Numbered from the stretch's first letter, positions 7,575-14,335 are shown. The stretch is 19,298 nucleotides of DNA from an uncultured Selenomonadales bacterium (GCA_937910665.1 CALEPR010000149.1:1-19298); one strand, 5' to 3'. Notes: generated by a model from the letters alone, not told the origin. Numbers and translations: made by a program.

Positions 7575-8165
7575 CTACTTAACAAGTCTGTCGAAATCGG
7601 CTTGCGGAACCAAAGTTACAAGTCCCATGATTGCCAAAATTTGTTCCAAAGCTGCGCGCGGAGAAGAAACATTTTTCACAACGTAATCGGTCGCCTTCCA
7701 CTTTTCAAATTCTTTATTTTGCTCGGCGAAGTCAACATAATATTTAATTTCGTCATTCGAGCAACCTGCGCGGAGCATTCTGTCCACAAAAACAACGTCG
7801 TCAATCATCAAATAAATCGTAACCAAGTCTTGGTTGATAAATTTCGACAGCTGAGTAATTCCTTCCGTATCCATCATCAACATAACGCTGACTTTGTGTT
7901 GCTGATAAGACTGGAGAACGTCGGACTTCCTCAAGCCGTAGGAACTTCCTTGATAGGAATTGTTGACAATAAATTTTTCTGCCGAGTATTCGTCCGGCTT
8001 AACCGTCCTGTAAAGTCTGCGCTTATAAGCGTAGCGATCGTCAAAATATTTCGTCGTGATTGTCGGGACGTAATGAATTCCCATCGACATGAGCTGAGAA
8101 ACCATTGTGGATTTTCCTGAGCAGTGCGGACCTAAAAATGCATAAACTTTGTTTTTTCCTGCCAT
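7575..8165 (-). CDS. Guanylate-kinase-like P-loop protein
   Basis: A 196-residue cytoplasmic protein. Walker A is GPHCSGKST (12-20, K18). The order of further motifs follows guanylate kinase: PTITTK (34-39, where GMK has the ATTR loop), YG (76-77, matching the YGT of the GMP site), MMDTEG (97-102, matching DIDxQG), then a helix and YVVKN (161-165, near the DYVVxN of GMK). The GMP-binding signature is weakened, with TTK in place of TTR and no RxxR, so a true GMP kinase role is uncertain. The last 15 residues have no counterpart I know. The ribosome binding site AAAGGAG lies seven bases before the ATG. It is downstream of the rubrerythrin fusion by 78 bases, with no clear promoter of its own, so cotranscription is possible. 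Confidence 0.65.
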   Translation of the reverse strand: MAGKNKVYAFLGPHCSGKSTMVSQLMSMGIHYVPTITTKYFDDRYAYKRRLYRTVKPDEYSAEKFIVNNSYQGSSYGLRKSDVLQSYQQHKVSVMLMMDTEGITQLSKFINQDLVTIYLMIDDVVFVDRMLRAGCSNDEIKYYVDFAEQNKEFEKWKATDYVVKNVSSPRAALEQILAIMGLVTLVPQADFDRLVK

Positions 8166-8182
8166 GAAAAAACTCCTTTCAA

Positions 8183-8210
8183 GTTGTCAGAGATCAGAGG
8201 TCAGTTATTA
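8183..8210. repeat. Four degenerate heptamers between two genes
   Basis: The stretch divides into GTTGTCA, GAGATCA, GAGGTCA and GTTATTA. Read on the minus strand these are TGAC/TGATCTC-type units like those inside the kinase gene at 3616-3643. Parts of the array can fold with TCTGA and CAACT just downstream (about 8220-8232), so the 78-base spacer may form a hairpin in mRNA. No T-run follows. Confidence 0.5.
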
Positions 8211-8243
8211 GAAAAATTTTCTGATTTCCAACTGCTAACTTCA

Positions 8244-9422
8244 TCAATAATTGTCTGCGGTGATTTCAAAGTAACTTTGAGCGTGGAAACAGACAGGGCA
8301 AACGTCGGGAGCTTGGATACCGACGACAATGTGACCGCAATTTCTGCATTCCCAGATTCTCACGCCGGATTTTTTGAAAACTTCCTGCGTTTCGACATTC
8401 TTTAAAAGTCTGCGATAGCGTTCCTCGTGATGCTTTTCAATTTCTGCAACGCCCCTGAACTGTTTCGCGATGTCGTGGAAACCTTCTTCTTCAGCTTCCT
8501 TCGCCATTCTGACATACATATCCGTCCATTCAAAATTTTCTCCTTCCGCTGCGTGGAGGAGATTTTCTTTCGTGTCGCCGAGTTCGCCCAACGCCTTGAA
8601 CCAAAGTTTGGCATGTTCCTTTTCATTCTCCGCAGTTTTCAAAAAAAGCGAGGCAATTTGTTCGTAACCATTTTTCTTCGCGACGGACGCAAAATAAGTG
8701 TACTTATTCCTTGCCTGAGATTCTCCGGCAAAAGCCTCCCACAAATTTTTTTCAGTCTTGGTGCCTTTAAGTTTGTTGTTCATAGTTTTTCCCTCCGCAG
8801 TCGGAACAACTTTTTCAAAATCTGATGCCGGGTGTTTGCAGATCGGACAAACAAAATCTGCAGGAAGTTCGTCGCCGACATATTCATAGCCGCAAATTGT
8901 GCAACGCCAAATTGTTTTTCCTTCCTCCGTCTTGCCGACAGGTTCAGGTTTCGGTTTAATGTGTTGCTGATAGAAATTGTAAGTCGCCGAAGGAAAATCA
9001 TTAAATTTTTTCATGTCAACAACATCGGCAATGAAAAGCGAATGTGTGCCGAGATCAATTTGCTGAATGACATTCCCACTAATAAATGAATTTGTTCCTT
9101 CAGTGATTGCAAGCGTACCGTTCTCTGTACGCACAACTTTGTCGAAGTCAGCAAACTTGTCGACATCTCTCCCGCTTTGGAAACCGAAATGTTTGAACAG
9201 TTCAAAATTCGCCGCCTCGCTGATAATCGATGCAGTAAATTTTTTTGACTGCGCGATCAAATCGTGAGTGAAATCAGATTTGTTCACGGCGATGGAAATT
9301 CTTTCCGGCGAGGCTGTAACCTGAGTGACTGTGTTGATTATGCAGGCATTATCTTTGATTTCAGATTTGGAACTCAAGACAAAAAGACCATACTGAACAT
9401 TAAACAAAACTTTGCTGTCCAT
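8244..9422 (-). CDS. Flavin reductase - rubredoxin - rubrerythrin fusion
   Basis: A 392-residue protein with three recognisable parts. Residues 1-155 are a flavin reductase-like FMN domain (NTVTQVTASPERISIAVNKS, HSLFIADVVD). Residues 170-205 are rubredoxin (C174, C177, C192, C195). Together these form a high-molecular-weight rubredoxin (Hrb). From M214 on comes a whole rubrerythrin: a diiron four-helix domain with E233, ExxH at 267-270 and ExxH at 329-332, then a C-terminal rubredoxin site (C359, C362, C375, C378). In anaerobes Hrb passes electrons from NAD(P)H to partners that reduce O2 or peroxide, and rubrerythrin reduces H2O2 to water, so the fusion would be a self-contained NAD(P)H peroxidase. 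A strong internal ribosome binding site precedes M214, so a separate 179-residue rubrerythrin may also be made. The main start at 9422 has AGGAGGG. Confidence 0.9.
   Translation of the reverse strand: MDSKVLFNVQYGLFVLSSKSEIKDNACIINTVTQVTASPERISIAVNKSDFTHDLIAQSKKFTASIISEAANFELFKHFGFQSGRDVDKFADFDKVVRTENGTLAITEGTNSFISGNVIQQIDLGTHSLFIADVVDMKKFNDFPSATYNFYQQHIKPKPEPVGKTEEGKTIWRCTICGYEYVGDELPADFVCPICKHPASDFEKVVPTAEGKTMNNKLKGTKTEKNLWEAFAGESQARNKYTYFASVAKKNGYEQIASLFLKTAENEKEHAKLWFKALGELGDTKENLLHAAEGENFEWTDMYVRMAKEAEEEGFHDIAKQFRGVAEIEKHHEERYRRLLKNVETQEVFKKSGVRIWECRNCGHIVVGIQAPDVCPVCFHAQSYFEITADNY
8781..8797 (-). promoter_or_regulatory. Internal ribosome binding site and ATG for a separate rubrerythrin
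   Basis: On the minus strand CGGAGGG (8797-8791) is followed by seven bases and ATG (8783-8781), in frame with the fusion gene. The ATG is codon 214, where typical free-standing rubrerythrins begin (MNNKLKGTKTEKNL). Spacing and strength match the best sites in this window. Confidence 0.7.
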
Positions 9423-9463
9423 TAAAATTCCCTCCTAAAAAATTTTTTCACTACGCTTCTGGT

Positions 9464-9492
9464 ATTTTATCAGTTACAAATAACTTTGTAAA
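9464..9492 (-). promoter_or_regulatory. Promoter of the Hrb-Rbr fusion gene
   Basis: On the minus strand the -35 box TTTACA (9487-9492) and the -10 box TAAAAT (9464-9469) are separated by 17 bases. Initiation near 9457 gives a leader of about 35 bases containing AGGAGGG. Confidence 0.65.
9474..9491. promoter_or_regulatory. Operator-like palindrome inside the Hrb-Rbr promoter
   Basis: TTACAAA (9474-9480), TAAC, TTTGTAA (9485-9491): perfect 7-base arms around a 4-base centre. It fills the spacer and overlaps the -35 box, the position of a repressor site. In clostridia rubrerythrins are often under the peroxide repressor PerR, but this sequence is not the usual PerR box, so the regulator is left open. 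Confidence 0.5.
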
Positions 9493-9498
9493 CTAATC

Positions 9499-9522
9499 GC
9501 ACAGATTTTAAATTTTCTGTGC
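9499..9522. repeat. Palindrome over the methyltransferase stop codon
   Basis: GCACAGA (9499-9505) and TCTGTGC (9516-9522) are perfect 7-base arms around a 10-base A/T loop. The element spans the stop codon of the minus-strand methyltransferase gene. It may protect the mRNA 3' end or act as a weak terminator, but no T-run follows on the minus strand. Confidence 0.45.
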
Positions 9523-10227
9523 GTAAATTGCAAACAGCGGAACGGAATCATAACGACAATTTTTATCTTGATTAACTTTAGCAGAAATATCTTTCTCAAC
9601 TTCGACAGAAAAATTTATTCCGCGCAAAAATTCTGCGTCGAAGTCCGGGCGAGTGTGTCTACTGATTTGTAGCGAATTTTTTATTGATTCGCACTCAAAA
9701 AGCATTTCATCAGCGTTTGCAACTTCCAGAACACAATTTTGTTTGTTAAAATCTTTTTTGCCGTAATCGGAATCAAAATTAAAAATCTTTCCGCCAAATT
9801 TTAAAACTCTGCGCCATTCGCGGTAAGCCGCCATAACGTCGGGCAAAGTCCAAGTTAAATTTCTGCTGATAACCAAGTCAAAAGTTTCATCGGCGAAATT
9901 TAAAATCTGCGCGTCCATCTTCAAAAATTTTACCGAGCAATCGAAGTCGGCAGAAATTTTTTTTGCTTCAGTCAACATTTTTTCCGACATATCAATTCCT
10001 GTGACTTCGTGACCGAGCTTTGAAAGCAAAATTGCAAAAAATCCTGCGCCTGTTCCCACGTCCAAAATTTTCAAATTTTTTTTGTCGGGAAGATGCGCGG
10101 AAATAATTTCGCTCCACGCAAAAAAATTTTCTCCGCTTAATTCCTTGCGACGCACTTCGCCAAAATTTTTACTGCGCTTGTCCCAATAATTTTCAATTCT
10201 TCTGTTTAAAATTTCATCTCTTTTCAA
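9508..10227 (-). CDS. Class I SAM-dependent methyltransferase
   Basis: A 239-residue cytoplasmic enzyme. Motif I is ILDVGTGAGFFA (54-65), the acidic residue that holds the SAM ribose is D79 in GIDMS, motif II/III is MDAQILNFADETFDLVIS (104-121), and the motif IV-like stretch is RNLTWTLPD (122-130); the post-IV segment is RVLKFGGKIFNFD (140-152). The substrate cannot be told from the sequence. The start is TTG at 10227, with AAGGAG eight bases before it and no early ATG. It lies 21 bases after the solute-binding lipoprotein gene and is surely cotranscribed with it. Methyltransferases of this kind are often found with nickel/oligopeptide-type transport genes, so a role in handling the imported ligand is possible; that is inference. 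Confidence 0.85.
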   Translation of the reverse strand: MKRDEILNRRIENYWDKRSKNFGEVRRKELSGENFFAWSEIISAHLPDKKNLKILDVGTGAGFFAILLSKLGHEVTGIDMSEKMLTEAKKISADFDCSVKFLKMDAQILNFADETFDLVISRNLTWTLPDVMAAYREWRRVLKFGGKIFNFDSDYGKKDFNKQNCVLEVANADEMLFECESIKNSLQISRHTRPDFDAEFLRGINFSVEVEKDISAKVNQDKNCRYDSVPLFAIYAQKI

Positions 10228-10248
10228 AAAAATTTCTCCTTACAAAAA

Positions 10249-11793
10249 TTATTTTTTCTCCAACGCCGAAGTAATTTCATAGTAGTCCGAAGGATGAGCC
10301 GTGAAACCTTCGACATTTTTTTTCATGACAAAAGACATTTTCAAGTGCGCCGCATAAAATAGCGCACAGTCGTCCAAAATTTTCTGCGACATTTTTATGA
10401 CCAGTGCAGAACGTTTATCCGCCCCGAAAGTATTATGCAATTCATTTTCCAGCTCGGAAATTTCCGCGCTGTCATAAAATCCTGCATTATCCACAGCATT
10501 TTTTAAAATGTGACTTGTGAAATAATATTCGCCGTCGCCTGTCGGAGCAGTCACAATCGCCTTTGAAAAAATATCGTACTCGCCCGACTTCAAAAAACTT
10601 TTGTAATTATCGGTCGCGTTGACGTTCAACTTAATGCCGATTTTTTTCAAACTGTCCTGCGCGAACTCTGCAAGAATTGGAAGTTCCTGTCGCGAAGTGT
10701 AAGTTAAATAATTCAGCTCAAGATTTTTTCCATTTTTATCAACGTAACCGTCGCCGTCGGAATCAGTCCAGCCACTTTCAGTCAAAAGATTTTTCGCGCC
10801 TTCCAAGTCAAAATTAACCGCAGTAACTTTTTCGTCGCCGAAAGTCAAATTTGCAGGAAATGGTCCAACCGCCGGCGAGCCGTTTCCACTCAACAAAACT
10901 TTCGTGAAATTATTTTTATCAATCGCCATCGAAATTGCTTGGCGAATATTTTTGTCTTGAAGTTCGGGAGTTTTGAAATTAAAAGCTGCTTGATAAATTC
11001 TTGAAGTGTCTGTTTGACTGATTTTAAAATTTTCATTTTCAAAAAGTTTCAAACTTGAATAAGGCAGACCTTGCACCGCATCAAGTTCGCCGTTCTGCAT
11101 CGCCATCGTCAAAGTGTCGCCGTCGGTTATACTTTTTACAAAAATTTTTTCAAGTTTCGGTTTTACCTCCCCCCAGTAATTTTCATTTTTTTCAAGTTCA
11201 ATTTCTGTGTCGGTAACTTTAACTGCTTTGTATGGACCTGTGCCGACGACAATTTTATCTTTCTCGCCTTCTTCAACGTCGATAATGCAGCCGTAAGGAT
11301 CGCTGAGATAATTCAGTAGCGCGGGAACTTTTTCTGAAGATTTTACAGTTACAAATTGTCCGTCCGCCTCAATCGAAGTAATTTTTAAATCTTTCGGTGC
11401 GCGGTCGTGAACTGCAATTAAATTCTCCAAACATTTTTTCACAGCCTCGCCGTCAACTTTTTTGCCGTTGCTGAAAACTACATTGTCTTTGATTTTAATT
11501 TTAACCGTGAAGTCGTCAACCTGTTCAAAACTTTCCGCAATCCAATCTTCAAGTTGCATATTTTCATTGAATTTAAAAAGCGTCTCGCCGATACCATAGC
11601 GCAAAGTACTCCAGCCGCTGTAACTTTTGTGAGGATTTGTTCCGGCATTTTCCATCGCCACGCCATAAGCTACAGTTCCATAAGTAAAATTTTTTTTGTC
11701 ATCGTCGGAAAAATTTTCACTGCCACAACCTGAAAATAAAATTCCTGTCGCAAAAGTTGCAGACAAAATTGCCGCCAAAAATTTTTTCTTCAT
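10249..11793 (-). CDS. Solute-binding lipoprotein of the nickel/oligopeptide ABC family (SBP_bac_5)
   Basis: A 514-residue protein. The signal peptide ends in a lipobox-like FSGC with C23, so it is probably a lipid-anchored surface or periplasmic binding protein. Family features in order are ETLFKFNENMQLEDWIAESF (70-89), VVFSNGKKVDGEAV (105-118), VGTGPYKAVK, ENYWGEVKP, NGELDAVQGLP, and NIRQAISMAIDKNNF followed by LLSGNGSPAVGPFP. The stretch DSDGDGYVDKNG is typical of this family. NikA-like nickel import is the best guess, with peptides or a metal chelate as alternatives. No permease or ATPase gene is next to it; only the methyltransferase follows. The start is ATG 11793, with GGAG at 11802-11805; the GTG at 11802 overlaps that site and is rejected. 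Confidence 0.85.
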   Translation of the reverse strand: MKKKFLAAILSATFATGILFSGCGSENFSDDDKKNFTYGTVAYGVAMENAGTNPHKSYSGWSTLRYGIGETLFKFNENMQLEDWIAESFEQVDDFTVKIKIKDNVVFSNGKKVDGEAVKKCLENLIAVHDRAPKDLKITSIEADGQFVTVKSSEKVPALLNYLSDPYGCIIDVEEGEKDKIVVGTGPYKAVKVTDTEIELEKNENYWGEVKPKLEKIFVKSITDGDTLTMAMQNGELDAVQGLPYSSLKLFENENFKISQTDTSRIYQAAFNFKTPELQDKNIRQAISMAIDKNNFTKVLLSGNGSPAVGPFPANLTFGDEKVTAVNFDLEGAKNLLTESGWTDSDGDGYVDKNGKNLELNYLTYTSRQELPILAEFAQDSLKKIGIKLNVNATDNYKSFLKSGEYDIFSKAIVTAPTGDGEYYFTSHILKNAVDNAGFYDSAEISELENELHNTFGADKRSALVIKMSQKILDDCALFYAAHLKMSFVMKKNVEGFTAHPSDYYEITSALEKK

Positions 11794-11826
11794 CAAAATC
11801 ACTCCACAAAAAAATAATTTTTCTCA

Positions 11827-11832
11827 ATTATA
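11827..11832 (-). promoter_or_regulatory. -10 box of the binding protein-methyltransferase operon
   Basis: A perfect TATAAT on the minus strand lies 33 bases before the start codon. The -35 region (about 11849-11855) is weak and touches the GC-rich hairpin at 11856-11867, which might matter for regulation. Confidence 0.5.
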
Positions 11833-11855
11833 AACCGAGCAAAAAAATTTAAAAG

Positions 11856-11877
11856 CCCCGCGAGGGGAATTTTTTTT
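11856..11877. terminator. GC hairpin with T-run, probable second terminator behind plsY
   Basis: CCCC (11856-11859), loop GCGA, GGGG (11864-11867), then eight T (11870-11877) on plus. On minus the hairpin is followed by C, TTTT, AAA and a T-run, so it can also stop transcription leaving plsY. No plus-strand gene ends here, so the minus-strand role is more likely. Confidence 0.5.
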
Positions 11878-11888
11878 CAAAAAAATTT

Positions 11889-11914
11889 TTCACAATTCTT
11901 TTAGAAACTGTGAA
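11889..11914. repeat. Imperfect inverted repeat between two terminators
   Basis: TTCACA (11889-11894) and TGTGAA (11909-11914) form an outer stem, and TTCT (11896-11899) and AGAA (11903-11906) an inner one, with small internal loops. The ten pairs give a plausible hairpin of unknown role. Confidence 0.4.
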
Positions 11915-11944
11915 TACAGCTTCCAAGATTAAAATTTAATTTTC

Positions 11945-11979
11945 AAAAAAAAACTCTGCTGAGAAATTTTTCAGCAGAG
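11945..11979 (-). terminator. Intrinsic terminator of plsY
   Basis: CTCTGCTGA (11954-11962) and TCAGCAGAG (11971-11979) are a perfect 9-bp stem with an 8-base loop. On the minus strand it is followed directly by nine T (complement of the A-run 11945-11953). It lies about 15 bases beyond the plsY stop codon. Confidence 0.9.
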
Positions 11980-11993
11980 GATAATTTTTTCAG

Positions 11994-12572
11994 TCAAACT
12001 TTATTTTCAATTCCTCTCGACAGCCGCGAAATATTTTCTTTGTGGCGCACGGTGATAAAGACCGCCGCCAACGCTCCCAGCAAAATAAATTCTGTCGGTT
12101 CGCCGAAAAAAATTGCAAGCAACGGTACACAAATTGACGCGACGATCGAGCCGAGTGAAACATATCTTGTCACAAAAACTATTGCCAGCCAAATTAGAAA
12201 GACAACCGCGGTAATTTTCGGCATAAGCATTGAAATGACTCCCAAACCTGTCGCCACGCCCTTGCCGCCGTGAAATTTCAAAAACAAACTGAAACTGTGT
12301 CCCAGAATTGAAAAAAATCCTGCAAGAATCATCATAAGCGGTTCGCCAGAAAATTCCTGCGCGATAAAGACACTCAATGCGCCTTTCAAAAAGTCCAACG
12401 CGAAAATAAAAATCCCGGCAGTTTTTCCGATACTCCTCCAGGCATTTGTTGCGCCGATATTTCCGCTGCCAACTTTCCGCAAATCTTTTTTCCAGATCAG
12501 TTTACCGAAAATTAAACCGTTCGGAATGGAGCCAAGCAGGTAACTGAAAATTAAAACTTCAACATTCCACAT
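11994..12572 (-). CDS. plsY: Glycerol-3-phosphate acyltransferase PlsY
   Basis: A 192-residue polytopic inner-membrane enzyme that transfers the acyl group of acyl-phosphate to glycerol 3-phosphate, making lysophosphatidic acid, the first step of phospholipid synthesis in the PlsX/PlsY route. Three conserved motifs are visible: SGNIGATNAWR (36-46), GHSFSLFLKFHGGKGVATGL (91-110) with the phosphate-binding GGKG, and the C-terminal RHKENISRL near 177-185. Hydrophobic helices surround them. The length matches the family (about 190-210). The start at 12572 (MWNVEVLIFSYLLGSIP) has AAAGGA before it; the longer reading up to 12674 would start inside the promoter and is rejected. It stands alone, with its own promoter and terminator. 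Confidence 0.95.
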   Translation of the reverse strand: MWNVEVLIFSYLLGSIPNGLIFGKLIWKKDLRKVGSGNIGATNAWRSIGKTAGIFIFALDFLKGALSVFIAQEFSGEPLMMILAGFFSILGHSFSLFLKFHGGKGVATGLGVISMLMPKITAVVFLIWLAIVFVTRYVSLGSIVASICVPLLAIFFGEPTEFILLGALAAVFITVRHKENISRLSRGIENKV

Positions 12573-12645
12573 AAAAAATTTTCCTTTCAGTAAAGTTTTT
12601 TTAGCCTTTAGAAAAAATTTCCTCCGTTCGACAGGCAAAATAATT

Positions 12646-12674
12646 TTTATAATAAACTGCGTCGAATCCCACAA
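12646..12674 (-). promoter_or_regulatory. plsY: Promoter of plsY
   Basis: On the minus strand the -35 box TTGTGG (12669-12674) and the -10 box TATAAA (12646-12651) are separated by 17 bases. Initiation near 12639 gives a leader of about 67 bases. Confidence 0.55.
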
Positions 12675-12715
12675 TAAGAATTTCTCTGCCGGAAAAAATT
12701 TTCAGTCAGCGCAGC

Positions 12716-12780
12716 GGACAAAATTTTTTTATTACTCCGACGACCATAAAGACAAATATGTTTGCAAAAAATTTTTGTCC
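12716..12780. repeat. 15-base inverted repeat behind the IMP dehydrogenase gene
   Basis: GGACAAAATTTTTTT (12716-12730) pairs with AAAAAATTTTTGTCC (12766-12780) at 14 of 15 positions, with a 35-base loop between. It follows the IMP dehydrogenase stop codon by about 30 bases on the minus strand and may be its terminator or an mRNA-protecting structure. The remainder of the spacer 12573-12811 contains only the plsY promoter and leader. Confidence 0.4.
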
Positions 12781-12811
12781 ATTATTGAGTTATCTTCCAA
12801 AGATTTTTTCC

Positions 12812-14314
12812 TCACACGCTGAATTGATCGCGCAGGATAACATCATGACTGCCGCCCTCGACAATCGAAGTCGCAGATACCAAAGTAATTTTTGCTTTCT
12901 CGCGAAGCTCAGGCAAAGTCACCGCACCGCAGTTGCACATTGTCGAGCGAATTTTTGCAAGCGTCGAGTCGATATTAACTTTCAAAGCTCCGGCGTAAGG
13001 AACGAAGGAGTCAACGCCTTCCTCGAAAGAAAGTTTTCTGTCGCCGCCCAAATCATAACGCTGCCAATTTCTTGCGCGGTTTGAACCTTCGCCCCAATAT
13101 TCTTTGTAGTAAGTTCCATTGATTCTGACTTTGTCGGAAGGCGATTCATCGAAACGCGCAAAATATCTGCCGAGCATCAAAAAATCTGCGCCCATCGCCA
13201 ACGCCAAAGTCATGTGATAGTCGTCAACAATTCCGCCGTCCGAGCAGACCGGAATATAAATTCCTGTGCGTTTGAAATATTCGTCGCGAGCTCTGCAGAC
13301 ATCAATAACTGCCGTCGCCTGTCCGCGTCCGATACCTTTTGTTTCTCTCGTGATACAAATTGAACCTCCGCCAATTCCAACTTTCACGAAGTCTGCTCCC
13401 GCTTCAGCCAAAAAATTAAATCCTTCCGCGTCGACGACATTTCCTGCGCCGACTTTCACATCTGCACCAAAATTCTTGTGAATGTATTCCAGAGTGATTT
13501 TTTGCCACTCGGTAAATCCTTCCGAAGAATCGATGCAGAGAACATCCGCGCCGGCTTTCAAAAGTGCGGGAACTCTTTCGGCGTAGTCGCGAGTATTTAT
13601 TCCTGCGCCGACAATGTAACGCTTTCTGTTGTCGATAAGTTCGAGCGGATTGGTTTTGTTGTCAGTGTAATCTTTCCTAAAAACCATGTAGCGAAGTCTT
13701 TGTTTTTTGTCGATAAGCGGCAACATATTTAATTTATTTTCCCAGATTAAATCGTTAGCCATCGGCAAAGTTGTCGTGTCTGCGTCGGCGTAAATCAATT
13801 TTTCAAAAGGCGTCATGAAATCTTTTGCCTGTTCGTCGCCGGTCATTCTGGAAATTCTGTAGTCGCGGCTTGTGACAATTCCCAAAAGTTTTCCTGTAGG
13901 TTTTCCGTCCTCAGTCACAGCCATCGTCGAGTGTCCTGTTTCTTCAAGCAGAGCTAAAATTTCTTTCAAGGTCGTCGTCGGTTTGATGTTCGAGTCGCTG
14001 GAAACAAAACCTGACTTGTGATTTTTTACGCGCTGAACCATCGCCGCCTGTTCCTTAATTCCCTGCGAGCCGTAAATAAAAGATACTCCACCTTCCTTCG
14101 CCAGAGCAATTCCCATTGTGTCATTTGAAACGGATTGCATAATTGCAGAAGTCATTGGAATATTCAAAGTTAATTTCGGTTTTTCTCCGCGCCGAAATTT
14201 TACAAGCGGCGTTGAAAGATTTACATTTGCAGGAATACAATTTGTTGAAGAATATCCCGGCACAAGCAAATATTCTCCAAAAGTGTGCGACGGTTCCGCG
14301 TAATAAAATGCCAT
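12812..14314 (-). CDS. guaB: Inosine-5'-monophosphate dehydrogenase, Tritrichomonas-type
   Basis: A 500-residue cytoplasmic enzyme oxidising IMP to XMP with NAD+, the committed step of GMP synthesis. The TIM barrel is split by a CBS pair (about 100-215, with STMAVTEDGKPTGKLLGIV). The catalytic loop GIGGGSICITRETKGIGRGQ (314-333) has C320; the phosphate site follows at 358-384 (SDGG, then GRYFARF); the mobile flap has the catalytic R419-Y420 in WQRYDLGG. From memory the sequence follows the IMP dehydrogenase of the protist Tritrichomonas foetus almost segment by segment (GGGSICITRE, GIGRGQATAVIDV, SNRARNWQRYDLGG, EGVDSFVPYAG), unlike the common bacterial form with GPGSICTTR. It also has K311 and E432, the counterparts of residues tied to poor mycophenolate binding in T. 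foetus. The start has GGGGAGG six bases before it. The lipoprotein gene lies 21 bases upstream in the same operon. Confidence 0.95.
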   Translation of the reverse strand: MAFYYAEPSHTFGEYLLVPGYSSTNCIPANVNLSTPLVKFRRGEKPKLTLNIPMTSAIMQSVSNDTMGIALAKEGGVSFIYGSQGIKEQAAMVQRVKNHKSGFVSSDSNIKPTTTLKEILALLEETGHSTMAVTEDGKPTGKLLGIVTSRDYRISRMTGDEQAKDFMTPFEKLIYADADTTTLPMANDLIWENKLNMLPLIDKKQRLRYMVFRKDYTDNKTNPLELIDNRKRYIVGAGINTRDYAERVPALLKAGADVLCIDSSEGFTEWQKITLEYIHKNFGADVKVGAGNVVDAEGFNFLAEAGADFVKVGIGGGSICITRETKGIGRGQATAVIDVCRARDEYFKRTGIYIPVCSDGGIVDDYHMTLALAMGADFLMLGRYFARFDESPSDKVRINGTYYKEYWGEGSNRARNWQRYDLGGDRKLSFEEGVDSFVPYAGALKVNIDSTLAKIRSTMCNCGAVTLPELREKAKITLVSATSIVEGGSHDVILRDQFSV

Positions 14315-14335
14315 AATAATTCCTCCCCAGAATTT

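Noticed and set aside
9474..9491. Assignment of the palindrome to Rex or PerR
   Set aside because: It matches neither TTGTGAAN4TTCACAA nor TTATAATNATTATAA; the regulator was left unnamed.
12573..12674. PlsY with 34 extra N-terminal residues
   Set aside because: The extension is basic and not family-like, and its start lies inside the -35 box of the predicted promoter.
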